This document shows positions 22,085 through 34,691 of a stretch of 64,000 nt of DNA, in pieces. Made by a program: the position numbers and the translations under genes. The notes under the pieces are model-generated. The model saw nothing but the letters and a program-made list of their open reading frames with translations, did no database searches and was not told where the DNA came from. The first letter of the stretch is position 1, and each line of letters begins with the position of its first letter. The stretch comes from Isoperla grammatica (Eukaryota; Arthropoda; Insecta; Plecoptera; Perlodidae): assembly GCA_945910005.1 (NCBI GenBank), contig OX246743.1, positions 38,619,461 to 38,683,460 on the forward strand, read 5' to 3'.

Positions 22085-24438
22085 TCATTTATTTACTCCA
22101 CACTTATGTTTGATGTGTGCATCTAGAGCCCTCTTTAAGGTAAAGCGAACGTTGCACGTCGGACAACGAAGATCTTTCCCACATTCGTGTTTGATGTGAG
22201 TATTAAGATGATTTCTTAATGTGAAACATTTGTTACACTCTGGACACCGAAGATCTTTTCCACATTCATATTTGACGTGATTATTAAGGCTACTTTTCCT
22301 CGTAAATTGTTTGTTGCACAAAGTACAACGCAGATCTTTTCCACATTCGTGTTTGGCGTGTGTGGTAAGAACTTTATGCGAATTGAATTGTTTGCTGCAT
22401 ATCTCACAACAAAGATCTTTCCCACATTCGTACTTGACGTGAGAATCCAGAGAATGTTTCCATGCAAATTGTTTGTGGCACGTCGTACAGCGAAAATCTT
22501 TTCCGCACTCGTTTTTGACATGAGTATCTAGAGAAGTTTTCCACGCAAATTGCTTATTGCAGGTCGTACAGCGAAGATCTTTTCCACACTCGTGATTTAC
22601 GTGAGTAGTTAGATGCTTTTTTAGGGTAAAACGTTTGTTACAAGTCGGACACTGAAGATCTTTACCACATCCATGTTTGACATGAGTTTCCAAAGAACTT
22701 TTCTTTGTAAATTGTTTGTTGCAAGTCGTACAGCGTAGATCTTTGCAACATTCATGTTTGACGTGAGTGTCCAAAGAACTTTTCCATGTAAATTGTTTGT
22801 TGCAAGTCTTACAGCGTAGATCTTTGCCACATTCATATTTGACGTGGGTGTCCAGATGAGTCCTTCTAGTAAAACGTTTATTGCAACTCGGACAGCAAAG
22901 TTCTTTTTCACATTCGTGTTTTATGTGAAATTGTAGTTTACTTTTAAGGACATAACGCTTATTACACGTTGGACATTGATAGGCTTTGCGACATTCGTCT
23001 TTCATATGTGTGTCTAGTGCATTTTGCCCCTCAAACACTTTGTTGCACGTTGAACAGGTAAAATCTTTTCCACACTCGTCTTTGATGTGTGCATCTAGAT
23101 GCTGAATGCAAACAACATTTTTGTTACACTTTGGACAGTGATAACCTTTTTCGTCTTCAGCAACATTAAGGGTTGGATTCATTTCTCGTATCTTCCGCTG
23201 AGAACATTTGACAAAATCTTGTTTATGTGCTGTGGCCGAAGTATCGGACGGACGAGCCAAGGCTGTGTTGTTGCTTGCGGCCTCATATCTGCTTTCAACC
23301 GATACCGAAGTACCAGACGGACGAGCCAAGGCTGTGTTGTTTCTCGCGGTCTCATATCTGCTTTCAACCGGTACCGAAGTACCAGACGGACGAGCCAGGG
23401 CTGTGTTGTAGCTCGCGGTTTTATATATGCTTTCAACCGGTACCGAAGTACCAGACGGACGAGCCAAGGCTGTATTGTAGCTCCCGGTTTCATAACTGCT
23501 TTCAACCCGTCCTGAAGTACCAGACGGACGAGCCATGGCTGTGTTGTAGCTCCCGGTTTCATATCTGATTTCAACCGGTACTGAAATACCAGACGGAGGA
23601 GCCAAAGCTGTGTTGTAGCTCGCGGTTTCATATCTGCTTTTAACTGGTACTGAAGTACCAGACGGACAAGCCATGGCTGTGTTGTAGCTCCCGGTTTCAT
23701 TTCTGATTTCAACCGGTACTGAAATACCAGACGGAGGAGCCAAGGCTGTATTGTAGCTCCCGGTTTCATATCTGCTTTCAACCGGTACCGAAGTACCAGA
23801 CGGACGAGCCATGGCTGTGTTGTAGCTCCCAGTTTCATATCTGCTTTCAACCGGTACCGAAGTACCAGACGGACGAGCCATGGCTGTGTTGTAGCTCCCG
23901 GTCTCATATCTGCTTTCAACCGGTACCGAAGTACCAGACGGACGAGCCAAGGCTGTATTGTAGCTCCAGGTTTCATATCTGCTTTCAACCGGTACCGAAG
24001 TACCAGACGGACGAGCCATGGCTGTGTTGTAGCTCCCGGTTTCATATCTGCTTTTATCTGGTACCGAAGTACCAGACGGACGAGCCAAGGCTGTGTTGTG
24101 GCTCGCAGTTTTATATCTGCTTTCAACCGGTACCGAAGTACCAGACGGACGAGCCAAGGCTGTATTGTAGCTCCCGGTTTCATATCTGCTTTCAACCGGT
24201 ACCGAAGTATCAGACGGACGAGCCATGGCTGTGTTGTAGCTCCCGGTTTCATATCTGATTTCAACCGGTACTGAAATACCAGACGGAGGAGCCAAAGCTG
24301 TGTTGTATCTCACGGTTTCATATCTGCTTTCAACTGGTACCGAAGTACCAGACGGACGAGCCAAGGTTGTGTTGTTGCTTGCGGCCTCATATCTGCTTTC
24401 AACCGATACTATAATAGGGCACCACGACGCAGAAGGAC
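22085..24438 (-). CDS. Exon 9: long exon, 17 repeats and 13 fingers
   Basis: Seen: starts after TGTGTTGCAG (AG at 24439-24440), PSASWCPIIVSVE. Seventeen 23-residue units, a linker and thirteen C2HC fingers, ending KHKCGVNK with the AATAAATGA end. Finger 1 is unusual: KCNKNVVCIQHLDAH, with Val for the core Phe. A 21-bp in-frame deletion near 23151 removes the seven residues FYNKREC from the linker just before finger 1, relative to its duplicate exon 22. Fingers 10-12 (NSHKVL, TRKSSL, TLRNHL) are not found in the other long exons except 22. Probable DNA-binding C-terminus. Confidence 0.87.
23228..24400 (-). repeat. 69-bp coding minisatellite in exon 9, 17 copies
   Basis: Units are more varied than elsewhere and fall into types: ESRYETGSYNTAMARPSGT, EIRYETG with ISVPV before it, and KSRYETA with ALAPPSGI. 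The same types in nearly the same order occur in exon 22, with seven units fewer here. Confidence 0.93.
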
Positions 24439-24858
24439 CTGCAACACATAACACGTTGCCTTACTGTGTGCATAACACTGTGGCACAAATACGATACCAG
24501 ACCGTATGGATAAACCTTACATGCAGTAAAACACATTGCAGTAGTGTACAACAAACAATCACACAACATTTGCATTAAATATAGAAATGTTTAGAATGGA
24601 AAACTGTTCTTTAGGATCATAACTGATTATTATATTTATGGGTACGATAGCTACATGCAGAACGAAACCTCAATACTTGCATGCAAGTAGGTAATCTTTA
24701 AATGCTTTACCTTGCAGTGTTAGAGAGTGTGAAAGTTTAGTGGAATACGGCATTTTAAATACGAATATCATGCATAGGAATTATAAAGACAGAACATAGA
24801 ACACACGAAAGACAATTGTAGAAAATTCGGAAAGAACACAAAAAATGTGATATAGTAT
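24439..24858. other. Truncated S-spacer, exon 9 to relic 10
   Basis: The first about 420 bp of an S-spacer, including the perfect palindrome at 24674-24689. It breaks off at AAAAATGTGATATAGTAT and is joined directly to the linker-coding part of a short exon; about 650 bp of spacer and all the fingers of that exon are missing. Confidence 0.7.
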
Positions 24859-25060
24859 GTTTTCCACACTCGCGTTTATTATTAAAGTTGGGTCACATTT
24901 GGGTTAAATTCATTTCTCGTGTCCTAAGCTGATTTGGCAAGGTCTTGTCCACTTTCTGTGGCTGAAGTACCAAATGGACGGGTTAAGGTTGTTTTGCTGT
25001 TTGCGGCAACATATCCGCTTACAACGCCTTCTATACCAGGGCACCACGACTCAGACGGAT
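24859..25060 (-). pseudogene. Relic 10: 5' part of a short exon, fingers deleted
   Basis: Keeps the splice acceptor (GTGTTACAG, AG at 25061-25062) and PSESWCPGIEGVVSGYVAA, but the frame hits TAG shortly after GQDLAKSA, where the intact exons read AKRSQLKTR. Homology ends at the position just before finger 1. If spliced in, it would add about 45 residues without any finger. The same deletion is present at 38870 and 63769. Confidence 0.8.
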
Positions 25061-27274
25061 CTGTAACACATGAAACGCTGCCTTACGATATAAAAATGTC
25101 TATATAATAGAAAACATAAGATCATATTTGATTGTTGTGACTATGGATGGATAGGATAGTTATATGCCCAAACCGCAATACTTCCATGCAAGTAGGTAAA
25201 TATGAAACACATTAACTTGCAGTGTTCGACAGTGAGAAGTTTTATGAATTTTATGAACATACATCATAAATATGACATAATGACAGAAAAAAATATATGC
25301 TCCAGGGAATTTTTTATGACATTCAGAAAGAACACAGTGACAATGGGCGTTATATATCAGATTATGCTACAACCCTATAGTGAAGCATTTCACGATAAAA
25401 GCACTTGCCTATCCTCTTTGTTTTCGTTGCGATCCTCACAATTTGCTTAATCTACAATTTACATACATGAAATCGTCCTAAGCTAATAAGGTTTCTCGTC
25501 AAGTTGAAAGATGAATGAATCTCTTTTCACAAACCCAACATAAATGTTTGCGTAGTAAACACATGCATGTAAATACAGAAATATGGACTACATAAAACGT
25601 TACAGGTATACGACTTTTTTTACGTGAACTTCTGCTTATGTTCAATTCTCAAATTATGAGTAAACCCACGGTATAACATCATAGATGACGGGTTACACAC
25701 TACGTTATTCGAGGTAAGTTATCAGCACTAAGATAAAACGCTTAGAATCATGAGCAAAGTTTTTGGGTTTTTTTATCCTGACAGAGTCACACATTGATTA
25801 CTTTTAGATTATAAGGAAGACAAAATATGTAACACTCTTGTTTCAGTACTAACATTGAAGCAGAATCTTTTACATTTGTGTTTTATTGTTCAAATTTTAC
25901 AATAACATGTTTTGTCAATCATGTATGATGATACTACCTAAACAAGTAATTGCAAGCAGGAAAAATACAAAAAATAAATATATAAACTAACAATATAAGT
26001 ATACGTACGTACAAACAGTCTACATCAGATTTAAAATAGGAACTTCAGCATAACGACGTGATAAACTCACGCGTATTGTACAGTGGTCCAAACTAGAAAT
26101 CAAACCAACGTATTTTCTTATCATTATTGACTTAAAACATTAAGTACTCAAGGAAATCAAACATATCATATTCATACACTCACTATACTAGTGTTTTACG
26201 TATGTTACTAGAGTTGAGATGACACCACGTAAAACTTCTTTAACACTATATAAGTATAACATTAAGACTTTTCCACTTACATAATTTATGTTACTAGAGC
26301 TAAGTTATTCTCAAACATGCATCCCCTGACAAACACCGATAGTATTTCTTACCATTGTCTTTTACCTGTCTATATTGATCAGAACTAAATTATTTCTAAC
26401 CTCTTAAAGTACCATTACAAATAACTTCCAAACGAAAGTTACCGGTAGACAAAGATACGACACATCTTTTAGGATATACACTTAACTAGATCACTACTTA
26501 ATAGTTCAAAATCACACATGTAGCTAACACAGTTGTTAACTTCTACACACTCAGCAGTCAGCACTAATAAGTTTAATTATACTTTTAACTCAAAGTACTG
26601 ACGTGACACATGAACGGTTTGTGAGATTTAATTGGAACGCATGAAAACTAATCTACATACACAACACTAAGAAGTTTGATTATAATTTTAACTCTTAAGT
26701 GTTGACGTGAAACATTAAACATTCGAGAATTTACTTGACACACATGGAACGTTACACAGTAGTACAAGGTTATAAACTTCTATATACTATACAATACTTT
26801 GTTGAACTGACAACAAGACGACTTAGTTTGGGTGTGTGAAAACTATTTGTTATTATTGTACATATCAGGGTCAGTATTTCAACATGATTTTCTACATAAT
26901 TTAAGAATTCAACTGTGGGCCTATTATGATATAAGACAAGCTTATCTAACATTATTGAGATATCTAGACCCAAATTGAGACCAGGCTTCACATATTTGGT
27001 GTGGATTAGCATTATTGAGATCACTATTAAAAAAACAGTACATTTTCGCTGTTTTATATTTGGCGGTAGTCTATCCGTTCAATAACTTGGACTGACTTGA
27101 ATAACTAAATCAATGTAGGTTCTGTAGCAAATTTCGATATACTACTTAAAGTTACTAAAAAAATAATCCCTCGCACAATAAATCTAGGGAAACAAAACAA
27201 GAAATTGTTTCCCATACACAAGTAACCAAACAACTTACCAACATACAGCTCATGTCATGAGCTCAATTAGAAAA
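25061..27274. other. L-spacer, relic 10 to exon 11
   Basis: Standard 2.2-kb L-spacer; TGACGTG modules near 26600 and 26703. The stretch from about 26340 to 26800 is almost identical to 15850-16310 left of exon 7, pointing to recent exchange between those two units. No gene seen. Confidence 0.6.
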
Positions 27275-29028
27275 TCATTTATTTACTCCACACTTATGTT
27301 TGACGTGTGCATCTAGAGCCCTCTTTACGGTAAAGCAAACGTTGCACGTCGGACAACGATGATCTTTCCCACATTCGTGTTTGATGTGAGTGTCCAGAGA
27401 ATTTTTCCATGCAAATTGTTTTTGGCACGTCGTACAGCGGAAACCTTTACCGCACTCGTTTTTGACGTGAGTATCTAGAGAAGTTTTATGCATGAATTGC
27501 TTTTTGCAGGTCGTACAGCGAAGATCTTTTCCACACTCGTGATTTATGTGAGTAGTTAGATGCTTTTTTAGGGTAAAACGTTTGTTACAAGTCGGACACT
27601 GAAGATCTTTACCACACTCGTGATTTACGTGAGTAGTAAGCTTCTTTTTTAGGGTAAAACGTTTGTTACAAGTCGGACACTGAAGATCTTTACCACATTC
27701 ATGTTTGACGTGAGTGTCCAAAGAACTTTTCAATGTAAATTGTTTGTTGCAAATCGGACACTGAAGAGCTTTACCACATTCATGTTTAACGTGAGTGTCC
27801 AAAGACCTTTTCGTTGTAAATTGTTTGTTGCAAGTCTTACAGCATAGATCTTTGCCACATTCATGTTTGACATGAGTGTCCAAAGAACTGCTCCATTTAA
27901 ATTGTTTGTTGCAAGTCGGACACTGAAGATTTTTACCACATTCATGTTTGACGTGAATGTCCAAAGAACATTTCGCTCTAAATTGTTTGTTGCAAGTCGT
28001 ACAGCGTAGATCTTTGCCACATTCATATTTGACATGGGTGTCCAGATGAGTCCTCCTGGTAAAACGTTTATTGCAACTCGGACAGCAAAGTTCTTTTCCA
28101 CATTCGTGTTTTATGTGAAAATCTAGTTTTTTTTTAAGGCCATAACGTTTATTACACGTTGGACATTGATATGCTTTGCGACATTCGTCTTTTATATGTG
28201 TGTCTAGTGCATTTTGCCCCTCAAATACTTTGTTGCATGTTGAACAGGTAAGATCTTTTCCACACTCGTCTTTAATGTGTGCATCTAAATGCTGAATGCA
28301 AACAAAACTTTTGTTACACTTTGGACAGTGATAACCTTTTCCACATTCGCGTTTATTATAAAAGTCTTCAGCAACGATTGGAGTTGAATTCATTTCTTGT
28401 TTCTTCAGCTGAGAACGTTTGACAAAATCTTGTTTATGTACTGTGGCCAAACTAACGGAAGGACGAGCCAAGGCTGTGTTGTTGCTCGCGGCCTCATATC
28501 TGCTTTCAACCGGTACCGAAGTACCAGACAGACGAGCCAAGGCTGTGTTGTTGCTCGTGGCCTCATATCTGCTTTCAACCAATACCGAAGTACCAGACAG
28601 ACGAGCCAAGGTTGTGTTGTTGCTCGCGGCCTCATATCTGCTTTCAACCAATACTGAAGTACCAGACGGACGAGCCAAGGCTGTGTTGTTGCTCGTGGCC
28701 TCATATCTGCTTTCAACCAATACCGAAGTACCAGACAGACGAGCCAAGGTTGTGTTGTTGCTCGCGGCCTCATATCTGCTTTCAACCAATACTGAAGTAC
28801 CAGACGGACGAGCCAAGGCTGTGTTGTAGCTCGCGGCCTCATATCTGCTTTCAACCGGTACCGAAGTACCAGAGGGACGAGCCAGGGCTGTGTTGTTGCT
28901 CGTGGCCTCATATCCGCTTTCAACCGATACCGAAGTACCAGACGGACGAGCCAAGGCTGTGTTGTTGCTCGTGGCCTCATATCTGCTTTCAACCGATACT
29001 ATAACAGGGCACCACGACTCAGAAGGAC
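27275..29028 (-). CDS. Exon 11: long exon, 8 repeats and 13 fingers
   Basis: Seen: follows TGTGTTGCAG (AG at 29029-29030), PSESWCPVIVSVE. Eight repeat units, a linker (TVHKQDFVKRSQLKKQEMN) and thirteen complete C2HC fingers ending KHKCGVNK. Fingers 9 and 10 (TLKKKL, TLKKHL) are an almost exact 81-bp duplication. Finger 5 (RAKCSLDIHVK) and finger 8 (CPICNKQFTLKSS) are shared with the left part of exon 18. All zinc ligands are present. Coding end AATAAATGA. Confidence 0.87.
28439..28990 (-). repeat. 69-bp coding minisatellite in exon 11, 8 copies with a 138-bp higher-order unit
   Basis: Units 3-4 and 5-6 alternate: the even units share NNTTLARLSGT and each has SVLV, so a two-unit block of 138 bp has been duplicated. 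The last unit ends PSVSLATVHK instead of PSGTSATAHK. Confidence 0.9.
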
Positions 29029-30925
29029 CTGCAACACATATCACGTTGCCTTATTGTGTGCTTAACACTGTGGCACAAATAAGATACCAGACAGTATGGA
29101 TAAACCTTACATGCAGTAAAACACATTGCAGTGGTGTACAACAAACAATTACACAACATTGGCATGAAATATATAAATGTATAGGATGGAAAACTTTTCT
29201 TTAGGATCATAACTGTTTATTATATTTATGGATACGATAGCTACATGCACTAGGAAACCTTAATACTTGCATGCAAGCAGGTAATCTTTAAATGCTTTAA
29301 CTTCCAGTGTTAGAGAGTGTTAAAGTTTAGTGGAATACGGCATTTTAAATACGAATATCATACATAGGAATTATAAAGACAAAACATAGAACACACGAAA
29401 GAGAATTGTAGAAAATTCGGAAAGAACACAAAAATGTGATGTAATATGTTTTCCAACTGTTTGACGAAATATGAAACACTTGTTTCAGCGCTTACATTGA
29501 AGCCGAATCTTTTATAATTGTGTTAAATTGTTCAAATTTCACAATAACATGTTTGTCAAATCATGTATGATACTACCTAAACAAAGAATGGCAAGCAGGA
29601 AAAATACAAGAAACTAATACGTAAATTAACAATATAAGTATACGTACATACCGTCTACGTCAGATTTAAAATAGGAACTTCAGCATAAACGACGTGATAA
29701 ACTCACGCATATTGTACAGTGGTCAAAACTATAAATGAAACCAACGTATTTTCTTATCAGTATTGACTTGAAACTAAATACTCATGAAAATCAATGAAAC
29801 ATAAGTATATATTACAAAGTCATACACTCACTACACTAGTGTTTTTCTTATGTTACTAGAGTTGAGATGATACCACGTAAAACTTCTTTAACACTATAAT
29901 TATAACATAATTATATAATATTAACATAATTTATGTAACTAGAGCTTGGTTATTCACAATCATGCATTCCCTGGCAAACACCAATGGTATTTCTTACCAT
30001 TGTCTTTTACCTGTCTATATTGATCAGTACTAAATTATTTCTAACCCCTTAAATTACCATTACAAATAACTTCCAAACGAAAGTTACCGGTAGGCAAAGA
30101 TTTGACACATCTTTTAGGATATACATTTAACTAGATGACTACTTAATAGTTCAAAATCACATATGTAGCTAACAAAGTTGTAAACTTCTATACACTCAGC
30201 ACTTATAAGTTTAATTACACTTTTAACTCTAAGTACTGACGTGACACACGAACGGTTTGTGAGATTTAATTGGCACGCATGGAAACTAATCTACGTACAC
30301 ATCACTAAGAACATTGATTATGATTTAACTCTAAGTGTTGACATGAAACCTAAAATATTCGAGAATTTACTTGACACACATGGAACACTACACAGTAGTA
30401 CAAGGTTATTAACTTCTATATACACAATACTTTGTTGAACTGACAACAAGACGACTTAGTTTGGGTGCGTGGAAACTAAACGATGTGTGAAAACTATTTG
30501 TTATTATTGTACATATCAGGGTCGGTATTTCAACTTGACTTTCTAATTAAAATAAGAATTTAACTGTGGGCCTATTTGGATATTCGACAAGCCAATCTAA
30601 CATTATTGAGATATTTATACTCAAAATTAAGACCAGGCTTCACATTTTTGGTGTGGTACAGCATTATTGAGATCGCTATTAAAAAACAGTACATTTTTGC
30701 TGTTTCATATTTAGCGGTAGTCTTTCCGTTCAATAACTTGGACTGACTTGAATAACTAAATCAATGTAGGTTCCGTAGAAAATTTCGATATAATACTTAA
30801 AGTGACTAAAAAAAAAATCCCTCGCACAATAAATCTCAGGAAATAAAAAGAGAAATTGTTTGTCATACATAAGTAACCAAACTACTTATCAACATACAGC
30901 TCATGTCATGCACTTGATCAGAAAA
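29029..30925. other. Fused spacer between exons 11 and 12; short exon deleted
   Basis: Begins as the truncated S-spacer type (palindrome near 29264 with one mismatch), keeps only TATGTTTTCCA of the short-exon relic at about 29446-29456, then jumps to the middle of an L-spacer (GACGAAATATGAAACACTTG, compare 50665). About 0.8 kb more than in relics 10 and 15 is lost, including the splice acceptor. The remainder closely matches the spacer left of exon 19's 5' side (shared CAGCGCTTACATTGAAGCCG). Confidence 0.7.
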
Positions 30926-33024
30926 TCATTTATTTACTCCACACTTATGTTTGACGTGTGCATCTAGAGCCCTCTTTACGGTAAAGCGAACATTGCACGT
31001 AGGACAGCGAAGATCTTTCCCACATTCGTGTTTGATGTGAGTGACCAGAGAATTTTTCCATGCAAATTGTTTGTGGCACGCCGTACAGCGAAAAACTTTT
31101 CCGCACTCGTTTTTGACGTGAGTAACTAGAGATTTTTTCCACACAAAATGCTTATTGCAGGTCGTACAGCGAAGATCTTTTCCACACTCGTGATTTACGT
31201 GAGTAGTTAGATTCTTTTTATCGGTAAAACGTTTGTTACAAGTCGGACACTGAAGATCTTTACCACACTCGTGATTTACGTGAGTAGTAAGATTCTTTTT
31301 TAGGGTAAAATGTTTGTTACAAGTCGGACACTGAAGATCTTTACCACATTCATGTTTGACGTGAGTGTCCAAAGCTTTTTTCCATGTAAAATGTTTGTTG
31401 CAAGTCGGACACTGAAGATCTTTGCCACATGCATGTTTGACGTGAGTGTCCAAAGAACTTTTCCATGTAAATTGTTTGTTGCAAGTCTTACAGCGTAGAT
31501 CTTTGCCACATTCATGCTTGACGTGAGTGTCCAAAGAACATTTCCATGTAAATTGTTTGTTGCAAGTCGGACACTGAAGATCTTTACCACAATCATGTTT
31601 GACGTGAGTGTCCAAAGAACTTTTCCATGTAAATTGTTTGTTGCAAGTCTTACAGCGTAGATCTTTGCCACATTCATATTTGACATGGGTGTCCAGATAA
31701 GTCCTCCTGGTAAAACGTTTATTGCAACTCGGACAGCAAAGTTCTTTTCCACATTCGTGTTTTATGTGAAAATCTAGTTTTTTTTTAAGGACATAACATT
31801 TATTACACATTGGACATTGATATGCTTTGCGACATTCGTCTTTCATATGTGTGTCTAGTGCATTTTGCCCCTCAAATACTTTGTTGCACGTTGAACAGGT
31901 AAGGTCTTTTCCACACTTGTCCTTGATGTGTGCATCTAAATGCTGAATGCAAACAAATCTTTTGTTACACTTTGGACAGTGATAACCTTTTCCACATTCG
32001 CGTTTATTATAAAAGTCTTCATCAACGTTTGGGGTTGGATTCATTTCTTGTTTCTTCAGCTGAGAACGTTTGACAAAATCTTGTTTATGTGCTGTAGCCG
32101 AAGTACTGGACGGACGAGCCAAGGCTGTGTTGTTGCTCACAGCCTCATATCTGCTTTCAACCAATACCGGAGTACCAGACGGACTAGCCAAGGCTGTGTT
32201 GTAGCTCGCGGCCTCATATCTGCTTTCAACCGATACCGAAGTACCAGACGGACGAGCCAAGGATCTGTTGTAGCTCGCGGTCTCATATCTGCTTCCAACC
32301 GATACCAAAGTACCAGACGGATGAGCCAAGGCTGTGTTGTAGCTCGCAGCCTCATATCTGCTTTCAACCGGTACCGAAGTACCAGACGGACAAGCCAAGG
32401 CTGTGTTGTAGCTCGCCGCCTCATATCTGCTTCCAACCGGTACCGAAGTACCAGACGGACGAGCCAAGGTTGTGTTGTAGCTCGCGGTTTCATATCTGCT
32501 TTCAACCGGTAACGAAGTACCAGACGGACAAGCCAAGGCTGTGTTGTAGCTCGCCGCCTCATATCTGCTTTCAACCGGTACAGAAGTACCAGACGGACGA
32601 GCCAAGGCTGTGTTGTAGCTCGCGGCATCATATCTGCTTTCAATGGATACCGAAGTACCAGACGGACGAGCCAAGGCTGTGTTGTAGCTCGCGGCATCAT
32701 ATCTGCTTTCAACCGAAACCAATGTACCAGACGGACCAGCCAAGGCTGTTTTGTAGCTCGCGGTCTCGTATCTGCTTCCAACCGGTACCGAAGTACCAGA
32801 CGGACGAGCCAAGGCTGTGTTGTAGCTCGCGGCATCATATCTGCTTTCAACCGAAACCGAAGTACCAGACGGACAAGCCAAGGCTGTGTTGTAGCTCGCG
32901 GTCTCGTATCTGCTTCCAACCAGTACCGAAGTACCAGACGGACGAGCCAAGGCTGTGTTGTTGCTCGCAGCCCCATATCTGCTTTCAACAGATACTATAA
33001 TAGGGCACCACGACCCAGAAGGAC
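30926..33024 (-). CDS. Exon 12: long exon, 13 repeats and 13 fingers
   Basis: Seen: follows TGTGTTGCAG (AG at 33025-33026), PSGSWCPIIVSVE. Thirteen repeat units, a linker and thirteen C2HC fingers with all ligands, ending KHKCGVNK. Fingers 8-11 (TWKKAL, TLKKNL, TDKKNL, VWKKSL) are shared with the right-hand finger block of exon 18, and finger 7 ends in the unusual KHAC also seen there. Coding end AATAAATGA. Likely DNA-binding C-terminus as for the other long exons. Confidence 0.87.
32090..32986 (-). repeat. 69-bp coding minisatellite in exon 12, 13 copies
   Basis: Distinct for GSRYETASYN units alternating with ESRYDAASYN units. One unit has NRSLARPSGT and another YKTALAGPSGT, substitutions not seen elsewhere. 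Confidence 0.93.
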
Positions 33025-34068
33025 CTGCAACACATAACACGTTGCCTTAGTGTGTGCTTAACACTGTGGCACAAATACGATACCAGACCGTATGGATAAA
33101 CCTTACATGCAGTAAAACTCATTGTAGTAGTATACACAAACAATCACACAACATTTGCATTAAATATAGAAATGTTTAGAATGGAAACCTTTCCTTTAGG
33201 ATCATAACTGATTATTATATTTATGGATACGATAGCTACATGCAGAACGAAACCTCAATACTTGCATGCAAGTAGGTAATCTTTAAATGCTTAACCTTGC
33301 AGTGTTAGAGAGTGTTAAAGTTTAGTGGAATACGGCATTTTAAATACGAATATCATACATAGGGATTATAAAGACAGAACATAGAACACATGAAAGAGAA
33401 TTGTAGAAAATTCGGAAAGAACACAAAAAATGCGATATAATATATCTCTCAGGACATATTATAAACTAGAAGGCTGTTTATTGCTTAATGTACAAAGATC
33501 CAAAAACATACATGGATCATAAGACAGTAGTACAGTGTTATGAAATTCCACACACACAGCATTAAGAAGTTAGCTATGATTATAATTATCAGTACTGACG
33601 TGAAACAAAACTGTTCGTGACATTCACTTGACTTCTTCTCTTTGGAAGAGTGTAAACTAGGCTCAATATGAGTTTGTAAGAACAATACACTAGCAATATG
33701 GTTATATTGGAGTGATAATACCAATTTGTACATGTTACTTAAGTACACTGATAATAACAACAGTACTAATTATACTATAAGACCACCTTTGTAAACATTA
33801 TTGGTATACTTATTCCAACCACAAATTAAGCCCCGTTTTCAAACTTTCGGTGTGGGTTAGTATTCTTTCCTTTTCAAAAACGTGGCTTGAATAGAATTAA
33901 TCATTTTAGGTTCAGTAAACAAACTTTGATACCTATACCAATTGATGCAAAAATGCCATCAAAAATGTCTCTCACTGTAAATCTATGGACACACGTGGAA
34001 GGATTGCAGTTTTTTTCACACACAAAACACAGTTTCTCTGCAAAACACTTGTTCACACGTTTGGTGAA
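33025..34068. other. S-spacer, exon 12 to exon 13
   Basis: Standard length with the perfect palindrome at 33259-33274 and a TGACGTG module near 33596. Right half is close to the S-spacers before exons 5 and 19. No gene seen. Confidence 0.6.
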
Positions 34069-34691
34069 TCATTTTCTTACACAACATATTTTCATTTTGA
34101 CGTGCCGGTTTAATGCACTTCTAAAGGAAAATTGTCTGTTGCATCTCGGGCACTGAAGACCACCACACTCGTATTTAATGTGAGTCTCTAACACATATTT
34201 TAATGTAAATCGTTTGTTGCACCTCGGACAGCTCAGATCTCTTCCGCATTCGTGTTTAATGTGAGTCTGTACCGCATTTTTAAAATTAAATCGTTTGTTG
34301 CACCTCAAACAGCTCAGATCTCTTCCGCATTCGTGTTTGATGTGAAAAGCTAGATACTTCTTTTGGTTAAAACATTTGTTGCACTTTGGGCAGGTGAGAT
34401 TTTTCCCACACTCGTCTTTGATGTGTGCATCTAAATGCTGAATGCAGACAAAACTTTTGTTACACCTTGAACAACGATAATGTTTTCCACACTCGCGTTT
34501 ATAATTAAAGTCTTCCGCAACGTTTTGGGTAGGATTCATTTCTCGTGTCTTCAGCTGAGATCGTTTGGCAAAGTCTTGTCCACTTTCTGTGGCTGAAGTA
34601 CCAGACGGATGGGCCCAAGTTGTTTTGTTGTTTGCGGCAACATATCCGCTTTCAACCCCTTCTATACCATGGCACCTCGACTCAGACAGAT
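34069..34691 (-). CDS. Exon 13: five-finger short exon
   Basis: Seen: follows CATGTGTTACAG (AG at 34692-34693). The start motif is mutated to LSESRCHGIEG (Trp to Arg, Pro to His), and TTLAHP has become TTWAHP; the frame is otherwise open to the splice site. Five fingers: SFVCIQHLDAH, NQKKYL, NFKNAV, TLKYVL and the terminal H-x5-C finger (QFSFRSAL), ending VRK and TGA. Loss of the otherwise invariant Trp may indicate weaker constraint on the junction peptide here. Confidence 0.82.

Noticed and set aside
22216..22521. Second minus-strand frames within finger blocks (for example 22216-22521, 31300-31752, 37276-37728)
   Set aside because: Shadow frames of the 81-bp finger repeat; they repeat monotonously (AVRLATNNL) with no recognisable fold.
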